From: CAWKMN01 sp963850765
Lineage (GTDB): Bacteria; Chloroflexota; Anaerolineae; Aggregatilineales; Aggregatilineaceae
Direction: 5' to 3'
Assembly: GCA_963850765.1 (NCBI GenBank)
Contig: CAWKMN010000006.1
Coordinates: 186,001 to 250,000, forward strand
DNA length: 64,000 nucleotides
The stretch's first letter is position 1; each line of letters begins with the position of its first letter. The notes under the pieces are model-generated. The model was given only the letters and a program-made list of their open reading frames with translations. It had not been told where the DNA came from and made no database searches. Positions 58,344 through 64,000 of this stretch are shown piece by piece. A program made the position numbers and the translations under genes.

Positions 58344-59048
58344 TCAAGGTAAAACGCGGAACGGGCGGTTCCGCCCCCATGCATTTTCGGCGCGAAATCC
58401 TTCGGCAGACGCGCTGCCGCACTGAAGACCACGCGACTTCGCCATCACCGTTATAAAATCCAGCACGTCGATATGGTCGTGATCGTTCAGCCACTTAACC
58501 TGGCTGGCATGGCACGCCAGCATCGCCGCCTTGGTCTCGAACGTGTCCGAAATATCGACGTATTCGGTCGGCAGAAAACCGGCCCCGGTCAATGTGTCGA
58601 AATAGTACAGCGGGCAAACCCCGGGATGGGCCGGATGCGGCGTCTTGATATTGGGCAGACCGGACACAAACGACGCATCGAACATCAGGCGGCTGACCAC
58701 GCGGTGGTCGGGATGGTAGTCGTCTGGAAAGTGCGTCAGAATGAGATCGGGCTGGGCTGCGCGTATCAGGTCGATGAAGCGCAGCCGTGTTGGCATATCC
58801 TCGAAGATCAGTTCGTCGGGAAAGCCGAGCCAGTGCAGATCCGCGCCGATGAGCGCTGCGGCCGCTTGTGCTTCCGCGCGGCGAATCCCGGCGAGCTCCT
58901 CAGGCGGAATGAGCATATGACCGGCACTGCCATCGGTGGCGATCGCCATGGTGATATGAACACCCTGCTGCGCGTATCTTGCCAGCGTGCCCCCGCATAG
59001 AATCTCAAGATCGTCGGGATGTGCTCCCACCGCCAACACGCGCCGCAC
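58344..59048 (-). CDS. PIG-L family deacetylase
   Basis: 234 aa, zinc-dependent N-deacetylase of the MshB/PIG-L type. The metal motif is complete: VLAVGAHPDDLEILCGGTLA (AHPDD, 9-13) and DDYHPDHRVVSRL (HPDH near 115). The family removes acetyl groups from GlcNAc-type sugars; no signal peptide, so it works in the cytosol. Lies 24 bp after the Gfo/Idh gene. Confidence 0.92.
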   Translation of the reverse strand: MRRVLAVGAHPDDLEILCGGTLARYAQQGVHITMAIATDGSAGHMLIPPEELAGIRRAEAQAAAALIGADLHWLGFPDELIFEDMPTRLRFIDLIRAAQPDLILTHFPDDYHPDHRVVSRLMFDASFVSGLPNIKTPHPAHPGVCPLYYFDTLTGAGFLPTEYVDISDTFETKAAMLACHASQVKWLNDHDHIDVLDFITVMAKSRGLQCGSASAEGFRAENAWGRNRPFRVLP

Positions 59049-59072
59049 AGTTTCGGGTTGAGTTCGCCATCA

Positions 59073-60086
59073 TTATCTCTCTGCGCTGTTCAACTCGACG
59101 ATATCCCCGGTCTCCAGCGACGTGCGGGCGGCCAGCGCGGTTTGGACCGCCAGCCGCGCGTCATCCGCCGTGACGATGGTGGGCGGCGTGCCGTGTTCGA
59201 CACACGAGACAAAATAGGCGATTTCCTGCTCGAAGGCGTCCCCCGGCTCGAACTCGACCGGCTGGTTGGGCTGCCCGGGCTCGTGGATCAGACAGTAGTG
59301 CTGCGGCTGGCCGGACTCAAAGCTGGCCCCGCCGGCGCGGAACTGGTATTCGATCACGCCGCGATCGCATACGACGCGCAAGCCTGCCGTAAACGGGAAA
59401 TCGAGCGGCATCAGGTTGCTGGCTTCCACCGATCCGTACACCGTGTCATAGGCGACCTGGGTGATCACGTGATCCCAGCCGCCCGTTTCGCCTTGCGCGC
59501 CGATCGCGCGGACCCAACGGGGCCGCCCAAACAGCCAGTTGAGCAAGTCGAGATCGTGAATGTGGAGATCCAGCACCGATCCGCCGGTCATGGTAGGGTC
59601 GCGGAACCAGTTCGCCCACTGCGGCAGGTTGGAGAGACGGTGGGCGGTCGCGATGCGCGGTTGTCCCAGCCGGCCGCTCTGCAGCACCTTGCGGATCCCG
59701 ATGTATTCCGGCCAGAAGCGCAGCACGTGCGCGACCATCAGATAGCGGCCGTTCCGGTCTGCCGCATCGATCATGGCATCGGCTTCTTCCACCGACAGGG
59801 CGAGCGGTTTTTCGATCACCACGTGTTTGCCCGCTTCCAGCGCCCGGATCGCGTATTCGGGATGCAGCGGCGTCGGCAGCGCCACATCCACGATCAGGAT
59901 CGACGGATCGCACAGGATGGCATCGGGATCGGCAGCGGCGCGGGTGCCAAGCTCGACCGCCAGCGCACGGGCCTTGTCTCCGTTACGGTCGGCGATCATC
60001 GATACCTCGACCCCCGGGATCCGAGCGTAGGCGCGGGCGTGAAACGATCCGGCAAACCCTGCTCCAATAACCCCGATTTTGATCAT
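59073..60086 (-). CDS. Gfo/Idh/MocA-family oxidoreductase
   Basis: 337 aa. N-terminal Rossmann NAD(P) motif IKIGVIGAGFAGSFHARAYA, the catalytic EKP in GKHVVIEKPLALSVEEADAM, and the C-terminal alpha/beta domain with GGSVLDLHIHDLDLLNWLFG (catalytic Asp-x-x-x-His). The family oxidises sugars or inositols at one hydroxyl. Intact. Confidence 0.93.
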   Translation of the reverse strand: MIKIGVIGAGFAGSFHARAYARIPGVEVSMIADRNGDKARALAVELGTRAAADPDAILCDPSILIVDVALPTPLHPEYAIRALEAGKHVVIEKPLALSVEEADAMIDAADRNGRYLMVAHVLRFWPEYIGIRKVLQSGRLGQPRIATAHRLSNLPQWANWFRDPTMTGGSVLDLHIHDLDLLNWLFGRPRWVRAIGAQGETGGWDHVITQVAYDTVYGSVEASNLMPLDFPFTAGLRVVCDRGVIEYQFRAGGASFESGQPQHYCLIHEPGQPNQPVEFEPGDAFEQEIAYFVSCVEHGTPPTIVTADDARLAVQTALAARTSLETGDIVELNSAER

Positions 60087-60115
60087 CGTGGCATTCCTTT
60101 CTGAGCAATCTGTCT

Positions 60116-61159
60116 TTAATGCCCGTACCGTCCAAACAGATCCACCGACCGTCGCACCGCAAACAGGATGTCGTCGGGTGTCGCGGCTGGAACTTCACAG
60201 CCTCCGCACAGGATATAGCCGCCGCCGTGCTTCGCCGCTTCAATGGCATGGCAGCATTCGTCGGTGATCCCTTCGACGGATTTGGAAATGAAGTCGGTCG
60301 TGTTGATATTGCCCTTCAGCGCGATCCGGTCGCCAGCCTGCTGCTTGGCCCAGGCGATGTCCACCTGGCTGTCAAATTCCAGACAGTCTGCGCCGCTGTG
60401 GACCAGCAGATCGAAGATCGGGGTGCTGTTGCCACAGACGTGCAGGAAGACATAAAGGCCCAGTTTCTTTAGCTCTTTGATGACAAGGTAGATGTAGGGC
60501 CACACGACATCCTCGAAGCTTTTGCGGCCGATCAGCGACACGACTGACTCGCCAAACTGCACGCCGTGACAGCCGCTCTTGGCCATGCCCGTGCCGTAAG
60601 CGATCGTGACCTCGCTGCAAAAATCCATGATCGTCCGCAGATCGTCCGGCCGGTCCTTGAGTACCATCAATGCGTTAGCCATTTCCATCAGGGTACAGGC
60701 GAGGTTGAACGGCCCCGAGTTGATATTCGCCAGCACGAACCGCCGATCCCCGACGCGCTCCATGGCGAGACGGGCCGCTTCGATGAGCACCGGCATCCGT
60801 CCCGCCCGCGCAGGATCGGGAATCCGCAGATGCGCCACGTCCTGCACGTCCGTGATCACCGGCGTGGTCCAGAAGGGATATGAGTTGTCGTCCGGGAAGA
60901 TGATCTCGCCGCCGAGCGCCTCATACATGATCACGTTGTCGGAGCTGATGTAGACCCCATCAAAATCGTAGCGGTCACAGTGCGCGATCTGGGCTGAGGC
61001 CAGCACGTCGGGATCGGTGTGGTAGTGATACTGGCGCACGCCGGCCAACTGGCTGGCCCTCGTCAGGAACGAAGGCGCAACCGGAACGCGATCCGGTTCC
61101 TTCATCGCCAGCGTCAATTGATGCCGTTCCACCGAGTTCACAGGGTACTCCCCTCTCAT
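60116..61159 (-). CDS. Uroporphyrinogen decarboxylase-family (methyltransferase-like) protein
   Basis: 347 aa TIM barrel. Landmarks: MKEPDRVPVAPSFLTRASQL, SVVSLIGRKSFEDVVWPYIY, VFLHVCGNSTPIFDLLVHSG and the terminal GGGYILCGGCEVPAATPDDI. The HxC (HVC) followed by a distal CGGC is the zinc-site pattern of MtaA/CmuA-type cobamide:thiol methyltransferases rather than haem-pathway HemE. No corrinoid protein is encoded nearby, so its role in a sugar locus is unclear. Confidence 0.85.
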   Translation of the reverse strand: MRGEYPVNSVERHQLTLAMKEPDRVPVAPSFLTRASQLAGVRQYHYHTDPDVLASAQIAHCDRYDFDGVYISSDNVIMYEALGGEIIFPDDNSYPFWTTPVITDVQDVAHLRIPDPARAGRMPVLIEAARLAMERVGDRRFVLANINSGPFNLACTLMEMANALMVLKDRPDDLRTIMDFCSEVTIAYGTGMAKSGCHGVQFGESVVSLIGRKSFEDVVWPYIYLVIKELKKLGLYVFLHVCGNSTPIFDLLVHSGADCLEFDSQVDIAWAKQQAGDRIALKGNINTTDFISKSVEGITDECCHAIEAAKHGGGYILCGGCEVPAATPDDILFAVRRSVDLFGRYGH

Positions 61160-61168
61160 ACACTTGGA

Positions 61169-62386
61169 TTAGCGCGGTACGCCCTTGATCGCCTCGATCA
61201 TGCGCGTGCTCAGTAAATCGTGGCAGAAGAACGCCACGCTGTCGGCTCCCTGCTGGCGCGCTGCCTGGGCCAGCAGCGGTAACTCGTCGGGGCGGCGGCT
61301 GCCATAGGCGGACACGTGGACACACAGCTCGCAGTCAGAACCGGAGGCGTCGATCTGGTCGCGCGCGCGGCGGGTGTCATATTCCACGACTTCGGGATCC
61401 CAGTGGATGACACAGTGCAGCGTATCAAGCACCGGGGCAAAGGCGCGGTACGTCTGCGCACCGAGCCAGGGACGTGGGGCGGTGGCATCGTGCCCGATCT
61501 TGACGGGCGGGACCAGCGCCGCCGAGAGCTTAATCCCCGGACGGATGCCCTGCACCAGTGCCCGCGCCTGGCTGAGGAACCGCACCACACAGCGGATGCG
61601 CCACTTCAGCACCTCGGCGATTTCCGGCTCTTCGAGCAGAAACAGAGGTACTTCGGTATCACCGTGCAGGTCGTCGGACAGCGCATTAATCACGTACTGC
61701 GGCAGTTTGCGCGAGGCATCCGCGACTTGCAGCGCGCGCTGTTTGACCGCTTGCAGATCGATACCGTCCTGACGGGCCTGAGCCATGCAGTGTTCGCAGA
61801 AGCAGATCGAGCCGACCAGCCGGAGCAGGGGATCGATGCGCCCGCCAAAGGTATCCAGCTCTAACATCGACTGCGGGATCTTGTCGGCCATAACGCTGGT
61901 CAGGGGGTATCGTGTGACCAGATCGCGGAACATTGCGAGCACGTACTGCTGAACGTCGGGATTGTTGAAACACAGGAACAGCCGGTCCCGCGAGCCATAC
62001 AGATTCTCGACGGCCACCTCCGGCATTTCCGCGGCGACCCGCCCGTTGGCGAAGCACGAGATCCAACCGGACAGGCCGATGTTTACTCTGGCGGCCGCGT
62101 CGGCTGCTTCTCGAAACAGGTCACGGCCTGCCCAGTCGCGCGTGGAGACCGGGCGGATCCGGCAGCCCGCGTAGGCCGATTCATCCGCCGGGTAGAAGGT
62201 CATGCCTGTCTCAAGCTGGTAGATCTGGCGCGGGTGCCGGGGCATGACCATACGGTAGCCCTTATAGATGATCGAACAGAGGATAAATTCGCTGTGCCCC
62301 ATCTCGGCGGCTTCGGCCATCACACAATCCGCGCCCAGGCCCTCGATCACGGACGGGAACGCAATATCCCATGTCTTATAACTCAC
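61169..62386 (-). CDS. Uncharacterised TIM-barrel-like protein
   Basis: 405 aa, cytosolic, intact. Sequence order suggests a glycosidase-like barrel: WDIAFPSVIEGLGADCVMAE, VNIGLSGWISCFANGRVAAE, LTSVMADKIPQSMLELDTFG, CFCEHCMAQARQDGIDLQ (paired Cys) and CVIHWDPEVVEYDTRRARDQ. The CxxC-like CFCEHC and adjacent URO-D gene suggest a paired function. No family assigned with confidence. Confidence 0.6.
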   Translation of the reverse strand: MSYKTWDIAFPSVIEGLGADCVMAEAAEMGHSEFILCSIIYKGYRMVMPRHPRQIYQLETGMTFYPADESAYAGCRIRPVSTRDWAGRDLFREAADAAARVNIGLSGWISCFANGRVAAEMPEVAVENLYGSRDRLFLCFNNPDVQQYVLAMFRDLVTRYPLTSVMADKIPQSMLELDTFGGRIDPLLRLVGSICFCEHCMAQARQDGIDLQAVKQRALQVADASRKLPQYVINALSDDLHGDTEVPLFLLEEPEIAEVLKWRIRCVVRFLSQARALVQGIRPGIKLSAALVPPVKIGHDATAPRPWLGAQTYRAFAPVLDTLHCVIHWDPEVVEYDTRRARDQIDASGSDCELCVHVSAYGSRRPDELPLLAQAARQQGADSVAFFCHDLLSTRMIEAIKGVPR

Positions 62387-62416
62387 GCTGCACCTCCTCC
62401 GGGTGAAGAACTCAGC

Positions 62417-63709
62417 TTAAAGAAGCTCGCGGGCGTAGGTCTGGACCTTACGAACAGCTTCAGCGATGTCGTGCATCGCAGGTTCGTCGGCCAGCAGCAT
62501 GGTCTGCGAAATCCAGACGGCCTCGGTGGCGCAGGCGCGCTCACTCACCGGGCAGCGCTCCTCGAAATCCGCATAATCAAGCTGCCGGCTGTGTTCCCAG
62601 CTATCCAGGGGCCACGCTCCGCCATAAAAATTCTTGTCGACAAAAAGCGGGTTTTTGTACAACGGCATGATATATCCGGCGAACGCGCTGGAAATACCTT
62701 CGGCCTGCAGCGCGGCCACAAAGCGCTGCTTGCTGAGTCCGGCGAACGCCCGCGAATCGTAGCGAAACATATAGATGTGATGAGAGTGACTCGTGGTCGA
62801 GGGCAGCGTGACCAGAGGCGTGATCCCCTCAATCGCGCTCAGCCGATCGTCCAGCAGCCGCGCGTTGGCCATCCGGCGGGCGTTCTGCTCCGGCAGCCGC
62901 CGAAGCTGCCCCAGCAGCAGCGCGCCCTGGAATTCGGTGATACGCGCGTTGGAAGCCAGGACAAAATGCTGGTACCAGGGGTGCCCTTTCTTGCGCCCGG
63001 CCCACACCAGCATCTCACAGGCTTCGGCGTAGTCGGCCCGATTGGTCGTGATTACACCCCCTTCGCCGGCCGTCATATTCTTGGAAAGCTGGAAACTGAA
63101 CGATCCCATGTCGGCCAGCGAGCCGCATTTGTGCCCGTTGTAGGACGAGCCATGCGCATGAGCCGCATCCTCCAACACCTTCAGGTTATGCTGCTGCGCC
63201 AGGACGTTGATCGCGTCCATATCGCATGGCTGCCCCCCAAAGTGTACCGGGATGATGGCCGTGGTCCGTTCGGTAATGGCTTCTTCGACGCGCCGCGGAT
63301 CGAGATTGTAGGTATCGGGATCGATGTCGGCGAAAATGGGGATCGCGCCGACCATCAGCACGGCGGTGGCGGTGGCGACGTAGGTATACGGCGGGACGAT
63401 GACTTCATCGCCGGGGCGAATACCCATGGCGCGCAGTCCAATTTCCATCGTCACGGTGCCGTTGGCCGCGCAGATCCCAAACTTGCAGTCGTGAGCACGG
63501 GCAAACGCGCGCTGGAAGCGTGCAACCATACTCTTGGGATCAAGCTCATCCTCGGCCAGTTCCACACCCTGTCCATAAGAATGACGCCACCAGTTGCCTG
63601 AGCGCAGCACCTCCAGAAGCAGGCGTTCATCTTCCTGATCAAAGATCGGCCATTGGGGCCAGGGGGCGGTGCGTACCGGCGACCCCCCGTTAAGCGCCAA
63701 CTGACTCAT
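62417..63709 (-). CDS. DegT/DnrJ/EryC1/StrS-family PLP aminotransferase
   Basis: 430 aa from ATG 63709; the longer frame to 63736 is rejected. Fold type I PLP enzyme: GTVTMEIGLRAMGIRPGDEV, IIPVHFGGQPCDMDAINVLA, EDAAHAHGSSYNGHKCGSLA, and the PLP-lysine in SFQLSKNMTAGEGGVITTNR. Known members aminate keto-sugars or keto-cyclitols (for example scyllo-inosose). In a catabolic locus the reverse reaction is plausible. It follows the partial ceramidase-like gene by 7 bp. Confidence 0.92.
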   Translation of the reverse strand: MSQLALNGGSPVRTAPWPQWPIFDQEDERLLLEVLRSGNWWRHSYGQGVELAEDELDPKSMVARFQRAFARAHDCKFGICAANGTVTMEIGLRAMGIRPGDEVIVPPYTYVATATAVLMVGAIPIFADIDPDTYNLDPRRVEEAITERTTAIIPVHFGGQPCDMDAINVLAQQHNLKVLEDAAHAHGSSYNGHKCGSLADMGSFSFQLSKNMTAGEGGVITTNRADYAEACEMLVWAGRKKGHPWYQHFVLASNARITEFQGALLLGQLRRLPEQNARRMANARLLDDRLSAIEGITPLVTLPSTTSHSHHIYMFRYDSRAFAGLSKQRFVAALQAEGISSAFAGYIMPLYKNPLFVDKNFYGGAWPLDSWEHSRQLDYADFEERCPVSERACATEAVWISQTMLLADEPAMHDIAEAVRKVQTYARELL

Positions 63710-63716
63710 GCTGTCC

Positions 63717-64000
63717 TCACTTCTGTATCTGTCCAATCAACTCGCGCATGGTTTTGACAATCCGCTCTTCTGAATCAGGCGTGAAGGGGGCCGGGTGCCG
63801 GTAGAACCGCCACGCATCGTCCACCTCATAGCCGCCTTTAGCCATGGACTCGCAATCCGGCACATAGCCAACAATCGGGGCCGCATAACTGACGGGAAGC
63901 AGGGCCATATCGCGGCTCATGGCGCGGATACGAAACCCGGTGATCGCGAACACTTCCGCCGATATACAGGCGAGCGCGATTGGTCCCACCCGCAGCACGG
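63717..64000 (-). CDS. Neutral/alkaline ceramidase-like protein, C-terminal part
   Basis: Only the last ~94 residues are inside the window; the gene runs past the right edge. PIALACISAEVFAITGFRIR, APIVGYVPDCESMAKGGYEV and DDAWRFYRHPAPFTPDSEER match the end of the neutral-ceramidase-like N-terminal domain family widespread in Planctomycetota and Chloroflexota carbohydrate loci. Those proteins lack a proven lipid substrate. It is the most upstream visible gene of the operon. Confidence 0.6.
   Translation of the reverse strand, partial: VLRVGPIALACISAEVFAITGFRIRAMSRDMALLPVSYAAPIVGYVPDCESMAKGGYEVDDAWRFYRHPAPFTPDSEERIVKTMRELIGQIQK

Overview
The window is a GC-rich bacterial chromosome segment, most likely from a Chloroflexota bacterium of the Anaerolineae type (inference). 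Supporting points are a 15-residue insertion in S12, a remodelled zinc site in S14, SdrD-B and TSP3 surface proteins, kinase-STAND-WD40 proteins, and the palindromic and CAGT/TTGG-type repeats between genes. There is no tRNA, rRNA, CRISPR array or transposase.

Region 1 (1-11,520, minus strand) is the fused str-S10-spc translation operon: rpsL, rpsG, fusA, tuf, rpsJ, rplC, rplD, rplW, rplB, rpsS, rplV, rpsC, rplP, rpmC, rpsQ, rplN, rplX, rplE and rpsN (cut by the edge). A TTGACA-17 bp-TAAACT promoter and a long leader with a 22-bp palindrome precede rpsL. Region 2 (11.5-16.7 kb, minus) is a three-gene phosphorelay: membrane Cache-HAMP-PAS-GAF histidine kinase, Rcp1-like receiver, and REC-PAS-PAS histidine kinase. 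Region 3 (16.9-20.6 kb, minus) is sdhABCD, with repeat-filled spacers. Region 4 (20.9-35.1 kb) is accessory: a small membrane protein, an AT-rich islet with an overlooked minus-strand gene, a ~1,500-residue Ser/Thr kinase-STAND-TM-WD40 protein, an orphan sugar-binding lipoprotein/periplasmic protein, a ~2,100-residue clostripain-TSP3-SdrD_B surface protein and a GAF protein.

Region 5 (35.3-50.2 kb, plus) is a catabolic locus headed by an IclR regulator and a perfect 20-bp palindrome. It encodes a three-subunit molybdenum hydroxylase, a dimeric alpha/beta-barrel protein, an oligopeptide-type ABC importer, an SDR, a DUF917 protein, a KDG-type sugar kinase and KDPG aldolase; it reads as an Entner-Doudoroff-like sugar-acid route. 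Region 6 (50.3-64 kb, minus) is a tightly packed second catabolic locus: a ceramidase-like protein (cut by the edge), DegT aminotransferase, TIM-barrel-like protein, URO-D-family methyltransferase-like protein, Gfo/Idh oxidoreductase, PIG-L deacetylase, cyclase-family protein, DUF4432 epimerase-like protein, NagB-like deaminase, ribokinase-like kinase, and a complete sugar ABC importer. Together they look like an undescribed amino-sugar or amino-cyclitol pathway.

A strong technical signal runs through 2-47 kb: about 20 single-base frameshifts break genes whose two halves read perfectly in adjacent frames, including essential rplP and fusA. The simplest reading is residual sequencing indels, so these genes are annotated here as single CDSs with the break point given. 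None is seen from 47 to 64 kb.
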